Source: Gammaproteobacteria bacterium (GTDB lineage Bacteria > Pseudomonadota > Gammaproteobacteria > Francisellales > CACEW01). Taken from it: a stretch of DNA of 32,429 nucleotides. Under the pieces are notes generated by a model. The model had not been told where the DNA came from, ran no database searches, and worked only from the letters and a program-made list of their open reading frames with translations. The stretch's first letter is position 1. Each line of letters opens with the position of its first letter. A program made the translations under genes and the position numbers. The stretch spans positions 1 to 32,429 of the forward strand of contig JARDZR010000005.1 in the NCBI GenBank assembly GCA_029240715.1, written 5' to 3'. Shown here piece by piece: positions 1-7,418 of the stretch.

Positions 1-72
1 CAGCATCAATTGCCGTTTGTGATAGAGACTGAAAGAGGCCTTGGCTATCAGTTTAAAGTAGAGCATCGATAA
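1..72 (+). CDS. phoB: 3' end of an OmpR/PhoB-family response regulator (partial)
   Basis: The first 23 codons read in frame to a TAA at 70-72. The C-terminal residues RGLGYQF are the last beta-hairpin of the winged-helix DNA-binding domain of OmpR/PhoB response regulators, where the family usually has RGxGYxF. The receiver domain and most of the DNA-binding domain lie upstream of the window. The stop codon overlaps the start of the next gene by one base (TAATG), so regulator and kinase should be translationally coupled as a two-component pair. The name PhoB rests mainly on the PhoR-like neighbour; another OmpR-family regulator is possible. Confidence 0.75.
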   Translation, partial: QHQLPFVIETERGLGYQFKVEHR

Positions 73-797
73 TGTCAGAACAGGACGAATTAGAAAGACT
101 GCATAAGATGCGCCAGGATTTTGTGGCGAATGTTTCTCATGAATTGCGTACTCCTCTAACCGTTATTCATGGCTATCTAGAGATGCTATTAAGTTCTTAT
201 AAAGAGGTTGATTCCAAGCTCTATGAAATTTGGAAAAAGGTATTTGAGCAGACTGAAAGAATGGAACATTTGGTGGCTGATTTGCTATTGTTATCCAAAT
301 TGGAAAGCGAGGAACCTCTTGCTAAAAAAGCTGCCTGTGAGCTGCCAAAGTTAATTGATAAAATTATGCAAGATGCCAAGGAGCTTAGCCAGGGCAGACA
401 TCACTTCAAAGTCAATATCGATCGATCTTTAGATATATTGGGTGAAAGCTCAGAACTCCGTAGCGCTTTTTCCAATTTGGTGATGAATGCAGTCCACTAC
501 ACCCCGCTCAAGGGAGAAATCAGCATTAGCTGGTATGCTGATAAAGACGGCGTGCATTTTGAGGCGAAAGACAATGGCATTGGCGTCCCTGCTCAAGACA
601 TTCCAAGACTAACTGAGCGGTTCTATCGGGTGGATAAAGGACGCTCTCGTCAATCAGGCGGTACAGGCCTTGGGCTTGCTATTGTTAAACACGTATTAAT
701 GCGTCATGAAGCAAAATTAACCATTCAAAGCGAGCTTGGAAAGGGCAGTGTTTTCACGGCTACTTTCCCGGCTAACCGAAAGCTTGTTACAAACTAA
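72..797 (+). CDS. phoR: PhoR-like sensor histidine kinase lacking any sensor domain
   Basis: This is the catalytic half of a histidine kinase of 241 residues. The H-box NVSHELRTPLTV puts the phospho-acceptor at His23, followed by the N-box near Asn139, the DNGIGVP G1 box and GTGLGLAIVKH from about residue 197. The H-box and the following GYLEML match PhoR of the phosphate regulon. E. coli PhoR is about 430 residues, with membrane segments and a PAS domain before the H-box. Here only 22 residues precede the His and no hydrophobic segment exists. An in-frame TGA at 30-32 rules out a longer N-terminus, so the protein should be cytosolic. It probably phosphorylates the regulator encoded just upstream. 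Its input is unknown; it may be constitutive or controlled by a partner protein. No good Shine-Dalgarno is visible, so translation likely depends on coupling. Confidence 0.85.
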   Translation: MSEQDELERLHKMRQDFVANVSHELRTPLTVIHGYLEMLLSSYKEVDSKLYEIWKKVFEQTERMEHLVADLLLLSKLESEEPLAKKAACELPKLIDKIMQDAKELSQGRHHFKVNIDRSLDILGESSELRSAFSNLVMNAVHYTPLKGEISISWYADKDGVHFEAKDNGIGVPAQDIPRLTERFYRVDKGRSRQSGGTGLGLAIVKHVLMRHEAKLTIQSELGKGSVFTATFPANRKLVTN

Positions 798-805
798 GGA
801 AAACC

Positions 806-1732
806 GTGCATCAATCCGTGTTGTTAAAAGAGGCAGTTGAGGCCTTAAATATAAAAGCTGATGGCATCTATATAGATGGCACTTTCGGTAGAGGGGGCCA
901 TAGTGCTGCTATTTTAGCTCAGCTATCTGATCAAGGCCGTTTGATTGTGATCGACAAAGACCCGCAAGCAATTGAAGTGGCTCAATCGCAATATGCTCAT
1001 GACCCTAGAGTCAGCATTGTTCATCAGGGTTTTGGCGAGCTTGAGAATATTGCTGAGCAACTCAATATAATCGGCAAAGTGGATGGGCTGTTGCTGGATT
1101 TAGGCGTGTCTTCCCCGCAATTGGATGAAGCTGCGCGAGGATTTAGCTTTATGCGAGACGGCCCGCTTGATATGAGGATGAATACCAGCCAAGGTGAGTC
1201 AGTGGCTGAATTTTTGCAGCATGTGGATGAAAAAACCTTAGCTGATATTATCTGGCGTTATGGCGAAGAAAAGTTTTCAAGAAAAATTGCTAAGGCAGTG
1301 ATTGAAACTCGTACTGAGTCTCCTATTCAAACTACTTTACAGTTGGCAAAGTTAATCGAACAGTCTATTCCAAAAGTAGATAAGTTCAAACATCCTGCAA
1401 CTAGAAGCTTTCAGGCTTTGCGGATATATATAAACCGTGAACTTGAAGAACTGGAGCAAGCCTTAAGCTCTTCTGTTAAGGTACTAAAAACAGGAGGCAA
1501 ATTGGTCGTAATCAGTTTCCACTCTCTAGAGGACCGTATTGTTAAACAGTTTATGCAATCTCAGTCTCAGCCTGCAAATTTACCTCGCGGTTTACCTATT
1601 CGCCAATCTGAAATAAACTCACAGCAAAAAATGCGCTGGTGTATTAAAATGCAACGAGCTGATGAAAATGAAATTGCACAAAACGTTCGAGCCAGGAGTG
1701 CAATCTTGCGCGTAACGGAGAAAACAGGATGA
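806..1732 (+). CDS. rsmH: 16S rRNA (cytosine1402-N4)-methyltransferase RsmH (MraW)
   Basis: RsmH uses S-adenosylmethionine to methylate N4 of C1402 in the decoding centre of 16S rRNA. The 308-residue product has the family length and shows the SAM-binding start IDGTFGRGGHS, then LLLDLGVSSPQLD, GFSFMRDGPLDMRM, FKHPATRSFQALRI and ISFHSLEDRIVK in the expected order. The start is a GTG with AAGGA seven bases upstream. It begins eight bases after the kinase stop and overlaps ftsL by four bases (ATGA). In most bacteria this gene follows mraZ at the head of the dcw cluster. Here mraZ is missing and a two-component pair stands in its place, so expression may follow that operon. Confidence 0.97.
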   Translation: MHQSVLLKEAVEALNIKADGIYIDGTFGRGGHSAAILAQLSDQGRLIVIDKDPQAIEVAQSQYAHDPRVSIVHQGFGELENIAEQLNIIGKVDGLLLDLGVSSPQLDEAARGFSFMRDGPLDMRMNTSQGESVAEFLQHVDEKTLADIIWRYGEEKFSRKIAKAVIETRTESPIQTTLQLAKLIEQSIPKVDKFKHPATRSFQALRIYINRELEELEQALSSSVKVLKTGGKLVVISFHSLEDRIVKQFMQSQSQPANLPRGLPIRQSEINSQQKMRWCIKMQRADENEIAQNVRARSAILRVTEKTG

Positions 1733-2124
1733 GACAAGCTAACGATTATAATGGATTGGGCGTATTGCTGGCATTGCGCAATACCTTTACTAACCCTAGA
1801 TCAAAAAAGGTAATGAGCTTTGTCCTGGCTTTATTTATTAGCGCCTTATTGGTGGTTTATGTCAAAAACCGTTACCGCCTTACTTTTATCCAATACCAGC
1901 AATTACAAACTCAGCAGCAACAGTTGCATACTCAATGGATGAATATATTGCTTGAAGAAAGTACCTGGGGCAACTACGGCAGGATAGAAAAAATAGCCAC
2001 AGAAAACATGGGAATGATGGTGCCTACCGCACAAAATATCAAAATTTTAGTTTTGCCAGGCAATACACCGGTCAATGGAGTGCCAGACTTAACTGATAAC
2101 AATTCCATTACTAGCGGGTCCTAA
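1729..2124 (+). CDS. ftsL: Cell division protein FtsL
   Basis: FtsL is a small bitopic inner-membrane protein that joins FtsB and FtsQ to activate the FtsWI septal peptidoglycan synthase. The 131-residue product has a short cytoplasmic N-terminus, one membrane segment at about residues 29-45 (core FVLALFISALLVVYV) and a Gln-rich periplasmic coiled-coil stretch (QYQQLQTQQQQLHTQW). It ends in a short tail rich in small polar residues. FtsL is poorly conserved, so the call rests on length, topology and position between rsmH and ftsI. The start overlaps the rsmH stop by four bases, and its own stop overlaps the ftsI start by one (TAATG), implying tight translational coupling. Confidence 0.92.
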   Translation: MRQANDYNGLGVLLALRNTFTNPRSKKVMSFVLALFISALLVVYVKNRYRLTFIQYQQLQTQQQQLHTQWMNILLEESTWGNYGRIEKIATENMGMMVPTAQNIKILVLPGNTPVNGVPDLTDNNSITSGS

Positions 2125-3800
2125 TGAATAACAAATACCGATATTGGTTTGTAGTAGGTTTTTTGACTTTGATTTTGGCTGTTATTGTCAGCCGCCTTTT
2201 TTATTTACACGTTATCGACAGAAACTTTCTGCTCAAGCAAGGTAATTCCAGGGCATTGCGCAGCCTTGTGCTTCCAGCTCAAAGAGGAATTATTTATGAC
2301 CGCAACAATATTCCTATCGCGGTGAGTGTTCCAGTCAGCTCAGTTTGGGTTGACCCGCAGTTTTTAGAAGTAAACAACCCAAATTGGCCCAAAGTATTAA
2401 GCTTGCTTAATTTAAATCCGGCTAAAGCGAATAAAATATTAGAGGCTACTGACGTTCAAGCGGATAAAAAGCAGATCCGATTTATTTATTTAGCCAGACA
2501 AATTCCCCCTCAGTTAGCTGATCAAATCGCTTCTCTTCATGTAAAAGGGGTTTATTTCCAAAAAGAATATCGGCGTTATTATCCCGATAGCGAAGTCATG
2601 GGCCAGGTTTTAGGAATAACTAATGACAGTAACCATGGCATTGCCGGAATCGAATTAAAATATGATAAACAACTGGCAGGAAAAAGCGGAAGCATTACCA
2701 TTGTTCGTGATTTAAAAGGCAATATTGTCGATGTGCCGGGCAATCAAGTTGATCCTGTGCCAGGTCAGTCCCTGGTTTTAAGCATTGATCGACGCTTGCA
2801 ATATATTACATACAGGGCTCTGCTTAAAGCAGTGCAACAAAATAATGCCGATGCAGCCACTGCCGTCATTATTAATGTAAAAACAGGCGAAATCATGGCG
2901 ATGGCAAGTGTGCCAAGTTTTAACCCCAATAACCGTCAAGTTTTTGACCCTGATGCGATGCGTAGCAGGGCGGTAACCGATGTGTTTGAGCCGGGTTCGA
3001 CCATTAAGCCTTTTGCTATGGTAGCTGTTTTACAAAGTGGAAAAATTCCTACTGATACTGTAGTGGATACCGATCCTGGCTATTACTCTATCGGTAAATA
3101 TACCGTAAAAGATGTACATGAATATGGCCAGTTGACCTTGACGGGTATTCTGCAAAAATCGAGCAACGTTGGCATCTCTAAATTGATTTTACAGATCAAT
3201 TCCAAAGCATTAGTGAATACTTTAGATCAAGTTGGGTTTGGCCAGGAAACATCCTTGCAGTTTCCTGGAGAGCGTTCTGGCTATGTGCCCCATCCTTTTG
3301 TATGGGCGCCATTTGCTTTAGCAACCCTATCGTTCGGTTATGGTATGAATGCCACTGCTTTGCAATTAGCCCAAGCTTATGCAGCGATAGCTAATCATGG
3401 TATACAATATCCTTTAACTTTATTGAAGTTAAATTCGCCTCCTGAAAATGGAGAGCAGGTTATGCCTTCTGCGGTAGCTGACCAAGTTTTAAAAATGCTG
3501 CAATCGGTTATTGAAGAAGGGGGCACGGGCTTAAAAGCTCAGGTTGCCGGTTATTCTATAGCAGGTAAAACGGGTACTTCTCGTAAATCTGTTGATGGTC
3601 GCTATGTTAATCAATACATAGGAATTTTTGCCGGAATTATTCCCGCTGATCATCCGCAATATGTTATGGTCGTGGTCATTGACCGTCCTCGTAAACAATA
3701 TTATGGTGGTGAAGTAGCGGCCCCCGTATTTGCGGATGTTATGCGCCAGGCAGTGTATTTATTTACTATCGCACCCAATGTAAACCGTAAGAAAGTTTGA
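2124..3800 (+). CDS. ftsI: Peptidoglycan D,D-transpeptidase FtsI (penicillin-binding protein 3)
   Basis: FtsI crosslinks septal peptidoglycan. The 558-residue product has an N-terminal membrane anchor (about residues 8-28), a pedestal region containing QRGIIYDRN, and a C-terminal transpeptidase domain. The three active-site motifs are present: STIK with nucleophile Ser292, SSN at 346-348 and KTGT at 482-485. All are intact, so the enzyme should be active and beta-lactam binding. It starts within the stop of ftsL. In standard dcw clusters murE follows directly; here a cytochrome b561 gene starts 14 bases later, so the cluster is cut after ftsI. Confidence 0.97.
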   Translation: MNNKYRYWFVVGFLTLILAVIVSRLFYLHVIDRNFLLKQGNSRALRSLVLPAQRGIIYDRNNIPIAVSVPVSSVWVDPQFLEVNNPNWPKVLSLLNLNPAKANKILEATDVQADKKQIRFIYLARQIPPQLADQIASLHVKGVYFQKEYRRYYPDSEVMGQVLGITNDSNHGIAGIELKYDKQLAGKSGSITIVRDLKGNIVDVPGNQVDPVPGQSLVLSIDRRLQYITYRALLKAVQQNNADAATAVIINVKTGEIMAMASVPSFNPNNRQVFDPDAMRSRAVTDVFEPGSTIKPFAMVAVLQSGKIPTDTVVDTDPGYYSIGKYTVKDVHEYGQLTLTGILQKSSNVGISKLILQINSKALVNTLDQVGFGQETSLQFPGERSGYVPHPFVWAPFALATLSFGYGMNATALQLAQAYAAIANHGIQYPLTLLKLNSPPENGEQVMPSAVADQVLKMLQSVIEEGGTGLKAQVAGYSIAGKTGTSRKSVDGRYVNQYIGIFAGIIPADHPQYVMVVVIDRPRKQYYGGEVAAPVFADVMRQAVYLFTIAPNVNRKKV

Positions 3801-3814
3801 GGAGAGCTTATTAT

Positions 3815-4318
3815 ATGTCAGCACATCAGTGGAGTAAGTCTAGTTTAATTTTACATTTTATCTTTGCTACAGCGGTCATTTCCCAGTTGATAACCAGCCG
3901 ATTTATGCAAAACAATACCCCTATATTTTATTTGCATGTAGCGGGAGGCGTAACAGCTTTGCTGTCCTTGCTGGTCTATTTTAGTTTGAAAATTAAACAG
4001 AATAAGCTTTCTGGTTTCTATCCATATTCAAAAACAGGATTGACTGAAATTAAAGATGATTTGCTCAATCTTTTAAAGTTCAAAGCTTTGCCCGATAGAG
4101 CAATAGGAGGGCTTCCCGGCTTGATACAAGGCTTAGGGCTTTTATTAATTTTAGGCATGGCCTTAACAGGTGCAAGTGGGTTTATCATTTACCATTGGTT
4201 GCCTTGGAAACAAATAGCTTCCAGCTTAATTAATGTTCATGGCACATTGGCCAGCTTAGTGTGGATTTATATTATTGGGCATGCAAGCATGGCTTGTCTG
4301 CATTGGATAAGCAAGTAA
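3815..4318 (+). CDS. Cytochrome b561-family membrane protein
   Basis: The 167-residue product is an integral membrane protein of the prokaryotic cytochrome b561 family, di-haem proteins that pass electrons between quinol or other donors and acceptors in the inner membrane. It shows four hydrophobic segments and His residues suited to haem ligation at positions 14, 41, 142 and 156. The family pattern LHFxFA near the N-terminus and VHGxLA before the last helix supports the call. A TTG at 3797 would extend the frame by six codons. The ATG at 3815 is preferred because GGAGAG lies about nine bases upstream and family members start near the first His. It follows ftsI by 14 bases and its TAA overlaps the next ATG by one base. 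Its natural substrate cannot be told from sequence. Confidence 0.82.
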   Translation: MSAHQWSKSSLILHFIFATAVISQLITSRFMQNNTPIFYLHVAGGVTALLSLLVYFSLKIKQNKLSGFYPYSKTGLTEIKDDLLNLLKFKALPDRAIGGLPGLIQGLGLLLILGMALTGASGFIIYHWLPWKQIASSLINVHGTLASLVWIYIIGHASMACLHWISK

Positions 4319-5454
4319 TGAATCCTTTAGAACAGAGGCACCGTTTAACTAAAAAAGCCAATTGGATCAGCACGTTATTAAATAGTTTTTTGGCGCTGAT
4401 TAAAATTGTCTTTGGTTTAGTTGGGGCTTCCTCTGCTCTGTTTGCCGATGGGGTTCATTCTTTAGCCGATCTGTTTTGCAACGCATTGGTTTTTATCGCC
4501 AATCACTATAGCCGCCTAGACCCTGATGAAAATCATCCTTATGGACATCGACGCTTTGAAACGGTCGCTACCTTTGGCCTGGGTTTATTTTTAGTGATAG
4601 TCGGCTTAGGTCTGGGCTATGATGCTATTTATCGAATCACCCATCACTTAACCGATAAACCCGATGAATTTACTATCTGGGTAGCCGTGGTTTCGGTGTT
4701 GGCTAATGAAATCTTATTTCGTTATACCTTAACGATAGCAAACCGGATTAATTCAGATTTGCTGAGGGCTAACGCTTGGCATAGCCGCAGCGATTCTTGG
4801 GCTTCTTTAGTAGTCTTGGCTGGACTTTTGGGCGCATTTGCCGGATTTGTGTTTTTAGATGAAGTCGCTGCTTTAATCGTGGCGTTTTTCATTATTAGAA
4901 TGGGCGGTGCGTTAGGATGGCAAGCTTTGGCAGAATTAAGCGACATTGGGCTGTCAGCTAAGGAATTAAAGCATATCGAGGCCACTATTATGAGTTTGCC
5001 TGGGGTAAAGCATTTACACCAGCTTAGGACCCGTAAAATGGCTGGCAAAGTGTTTTTGGATGTGCATATCTTAATTGAACCCTATTACGTGAGTGCCTCG
5101 GAAGGACATTTTCATGCCCAATCCGTACAGGTGGCTTTATCTAAAAGCTTCCCTGAAATAGAAGACGTCACGGTGCATGTGGATACTGAAAACCATCCTG
5201 AGGGGCTGCCTGAGCATTTGCTGCCGGATCGTAGCAGCTTGCTTAATGAATTTATGCCTAAATGGCGAGAGATTGTGCCTGAGGCAATGATTTCTCGGGT
5301 TATTTTGTATTATTTTCAGGAGCATTTAGAAATTAGCTTGCAGCTATCTTTAACTGCGCTTGAGCAATCTAGCCATGAGCAATTAAAGCAAGCTTTTGGC
5401 GCAAGTGTATTGAACCATACTTATGTCAGTTCAATTACTGTGATGTATGCTTAG
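4318..5454 (+). CDS. Cation diffusion facilitator (FieF/ZitB-type metal efflux)
   Basis: This CDF transporter exports divalent metals such as Zn2+ or Fe2+ in exchange for protons. It has six predicted membrane segments. The metal-site motifs are FADGVHSLAD in helix 2, HPYGHRRFET in the following loop and AWHSRSDSWAS in helix 5, giving the His/Asp set typical of zinc and iron CDFs. A C-terminal cytoplasmic dimerisation domain follows (GVKHLHQLRTRKMAGKVF). At 378 residues it is about 80 longer than E. coli FieF, with the extra part in the C-terminal soluble region. A GTG at 4261 would add 19 residues inside the upstream gene; ATG 4318 is better because it is coupled to that gene's stop (TAATG). 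The last 20 bases overlap the end of prmA on the other strand. The metal cannot be assigned with confidence. Confidence 0.88.
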   Translation: MNPLEQRHRLTKKANWISTLLNSFLALIKIVFGLVGASSALFADGVHSLADLFCNALVFIANHYSRLDPDENHPYGHRRFETVATFGLGLFLVIVGLGLGYDAIYRITHHLTDKPDEFTIWVAVVSVLANEILFRYTLTIANRINSDLLRANAWHSRSDSWASLVVLAGLLGAFAGFVFLDEVAALIVAFFIIRMGGALGWQALAELSDIGLSAKELKHIEATIMSLPGVKHLHQLRTRKMAGKVFLDVHILIEPYYVSASEGHFHAQSVQVALSKSFPEIEDVTVHVDTENHPEGLPEHLLPDRSSLLNEFMPKWREIVPEAMISRVILYYFQEHLEISLQLSLTALEQSSHEQLKQAFGASVLNHTYVSSITVMYA

Positions 5455-6325
5455 TTCCGCTTAGCCTTACCCATTCATTGTCATAAACAACGGGGTCTAA
5501 TTTGAAAAATGTGGCGTAGCGCTCAGCGACTTGCTCAGCCTGTGACTCCAAAATCCCTGATAGGGCAATTTTAGCCTGATTTTTGGCTAAATTCTGAAGC
5601 AGTTCAGCCAGTTCCAGCAAGGGGCCTGCTAAGATATTGGCTATAACGATATCCGCTTGAACCTGTGGAAGTTGATCAGGCAATAAAGTGATAATCTGCT
5701 CTGAATTTAAGGCATTTTGTAAGGCATTATTTTGGGTAGCAATAAGGGCTTGAGGGTCATTGTCTATGCAGTAAGCTTGCTTTGCGCCTAACATCACAGC
5801 TGCAATGCCTAAAATACCTGAGCCACAGCCATAATCGATCACCGTTTTACCATCAAGGTTTTGCTGTGCCAGCCATTTTAAACACAAAGCAGTAGTAGGA
5901 TGGGTGCCTGTTCCAAAAGCTAAGCCTGGATCTAGCATCACATTGACTGCAGAGGCATCAATAGGTTGATGAGCGCTGGGGCAGATCCATAGCCTCTCGC
6001 CAAACTGCATAGGCTTAAAATCATCCATCCATGCTTGTACCCAGTTTTGTTCAGGGATTTTTTCAATATGAATCTGGCTTAGGTCCATATTGGGCATGTT
6101 GCTTTTAATTTCTAGCAAAACTTGGTCCATGTCAGTCTCTTCTGTATAAAGTGCTACCATGGTCACTTTATCCCACAGAGGCATTTCACCTACGCCCGGT
6201 TCTAAGATGGGCTGATCTTCTGCATCTTGCAGGGTGACTGAAACGGCTGAACTTTCTAGCAAGAGCTCTTCAAAACTTGCAGTGAGTGAGGAAGGGCAGG
6301 CAAAGCTTAATTGGATCCAGTTCAC
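5435..6325 (-). CDS. prmA: Ribosomal protein L11 methyltransferase PrmA
   Basis: PrmA trimethylates amino groups of ribosomal protein L11 using S-adenosylmethionine. The 296-residue product matches the family length. The N-terminal L11-recognition domain begins NWIQLSF, close to the family's MxWIQ. The catalytic domain carries DPGLAFGTGTHPTT, the SAM-binding loop DYGCGSGILGIAA and the NILAGPL motif. The start is GTG at 6325, with AAGAG upstream as a modest ribosome site. The gene is convergent with the CDF transporter and overlaps its 3' end by 20 bases, so no room exists for a separate terminator. PrmA is dispensable in E. coli. Confidence 0.96.
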   Translation of the reverse strand: MNWIQLSFACPSSLTASFEELLLESSAVSVTLQDAEDQPILEPGVGEMPLWDKVTMVALYTEETDMDQVLLEIKSNMPNMDLSQIHIEKIPEQNWVQAWMDDFKPMQFGERLWICPSAHQPIDASAVNVMLDPGLAFGTGTHPTTALCLKWLAQQNLDGKTVIDYGCGSGILGIAAVMLGAKQAYCIDNDPQALIATQNNALQNALNSEQIITLLPDQLPQVQADIVIANILAGPLLELAELLQNLAKNQAKIALSGILESQAEQVAERYATFFKLDPVVYDNEWVRLSGTKHTSQ

Positions 6326-6346
6326 ATTATTTCTCTTATCAATCTA

Positions 6347-6476
6347 TGAGCGGATATATTAACCGCTCAGCCTGAGCTTGTCGAAGGGTAGGCTTAAGCC
6401 TTCTGGTTCGACAAACTCACCACAAACGGGTATTATACTTCCCTCATCCTGGGTTCGACAGGCTCATTATGAGCGG
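6347..6476. repeat. Cluster of REP-like inverted repeats (three copies of a TTCGACA...GAGCGG unit)
   Basis: Three related units lie between prmA and the Bax-like gene. Unit A is 6363-6385 (starts CCGCTCA, ends CTTGTCGAA). Unit C is 6454-6476 in the opposite orientation (starts TTCGACAGGCTCA, ends GAGCGG). Unit B is 6407-6429, oriented like C but more diverged (starts TTCGACAAACTCA). A and the reverse complement of C agree at 19 of 23 positions. A further 7-bp arm TGAGCGG at 6347-6353 pairs with CCGCTCA at 6363-6369. The core TTCGACAGGCTCA / TGAGC(T/C)TGTCGAA recurs, to my knowledge, as a dispersed repeat in many proteobacterial genomes. No transposase is nearby. It may also shape the prmA/bax promoter region. 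Confidence 0.8.
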
Positions 6477-6520
6477 GATATGACAAGATGCTTACTAAAC
6501 GGGCTGCAGATGCCGTATGG

Positions 6521-6549
6521 TTGATAAAATGATAAGTTTACGCTATCTT
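6521..6549 (+). promoter_or_regulatory. Predicted sigma70 promoter for the Bax-like gene
   Basis: TTGATA at 6521-6526 (5 of 6 to TTGACA) and TATCTT at 6544-6549 (4 of 6 to TATAAT) are separated by exactly 17 bases. A start site near 6556 would give a leader of about 23 bases containing AAAGGA before the ATG at 6579. It lies just downstream of the REP-like cluster. This is pattern reading only. Confidence 0.5.
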
Positions 6550-6578
6550 GAAACATCGAGATTAAAGGATTTAAAAGC

Positions 6579-7337
6579 ATGAAACGTTATGGTGTAGCTT
6601 TGGCAATATTGCTCGCAGGTTCTTTTGTGGCGGGGGTATATGCAATGCCAAGTCTAGTTCAACTTCCCGATTTCAAAAAAGTTACTTCGTCTACCCAACA
6701 AAAACAGCAGTATTTTATTGATTTTATGTTGCCTAAAATAGAAGCGGCTAACTTACAGTTATTGGTCACTCGACAAAGAATTCAGCATTTGGCTGAAAGC
6801 TATGATCGCTACGGTAGAATAGACAAAGCTGATCAGGAATGGTTGCAAGAAATTGCTGAGGAATATCAAGTTCCTCCCTTCCAGTTCAAATCCAGAACGC
6901 TTGATATCAGCGCACTCTTAAACCGGGTCGATATTATTCCACCTTCTCTGGTCCTAGCCCAAGCTATTAATGAATCAGCCTGGGGTACCTCTCGTTTCGC
7001 CCAGCAGGCCAATAACATATTCGGACAGTGGTGCTTTACTCCTGACTGCGGTCTAGTTCCTGCACAAAGACCAGCAGGAGCAAGCTATGAGGTACAAAAA
7101 TTCCCAGATGTACTGGCCTCTGTAGATGCTTATATGTACAACCTTAATACCAATCCTGTATTTCAACCATTCCGTACTTTAAGAGCACAGCTGCGTGCTT
7201 CAGGCCAGCCTTTAACAGGGCAGTCTTTAGTACCTGGATTAATGAACTATTCACAGCGGCATCAGGACTATATTGATTCTATTCAAGCTGGAATTACTAA
7301 CTATAATCTGGCGCAGTACGACAATCTGAATAGGTAA
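6579..7337 (+). CDS. bax: Secreted Bax-like glucosaminidase-domain protein (peptidoglycan hydrolase)
   Basis: The 252-residue product begins with a signal peptide (about residues 1-22, cleavage near VYA-MP). The rest resembles E. coli Bax and related glucosaminidase-family N-acetylglucosaminidases that cut the glycan strands of peptidoglycan. Family hallmarks are RVDIIPPSLVLAQAINESA and WGTSRFAQQANNIFGQWC, with the presumed catalytic glutamate at Glu132. Then come the Bax-type KFPDVLASVDAYMYNLNTNP and a C-terminal YSQRHQDYI. The start is supported by AAAGGA upstream and by the signal peptide starting at once. It is transcribed alone, away from prmA and towards accC. It should act in the periplasm in wall turnover. 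The physiological role of Bax proteins is poorly known, so hydrolase activity is a family inference. Confidence 0.88.
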   Translation: MKRYGVALAILLAGSFVAGVYAMPSLVQLPDFKKVTSSTQQKQQYFIDFMLPKIEAANLQLLVTRQRIQHLAESYDRYGRIDKADQEWLQEIAEEYQVPPFQFKSRTLDISALLNRVDIIPPSLVLAQAINESAWGTSRFAQQANNIFGQWCFTPDCGLVPAQRPAGASYEVQKFPDVLASVDAYMYNLNTNPVFQPFRTLRAQLRASGQPLTGQSLVPGLMNYSQRHQDYIDSIQAGITNYNLAQYDNLNR

Positions 7338-7368
7338 GATTTTACCGCTCTCACGAATCTAGCATTAT

Positions 7369-7408
7369 GCTGAGTCGGGAACCCAGTGATCTGGCTTCCC
7401 GACTCAGC
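7369..7408. terminator. Perfect 13-bp inverted repeat between convergent genes (possible bidirectional terminator)
   Basis: The left arm GCTGAGTCGGGAA (7369-7381) is the exact reverse complement of 7396-7408. Inside, CCAG and CTGG can add four more pairs around a TGAT loop after one mismatch. It sits in the 81-base gap between the convergent bax and accC ends, where a shared terminator is expected. No T-run directly follows either arm, so it is not a textbook intrinsic terminator. It may instead stop 3' exonucleases or be a palindromic repeat element. Confidence 0.4.
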
Positions 7409-7418
7409 TGTAGTCCGG

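Noticed and set aside
4261-4317. Longer FieF-type start at GTG 4261
   Set aside because: It would overlap the cytochrome b561 C-terminus by 58 bases; the TAATG junction at 4318 is a normal coupled start.
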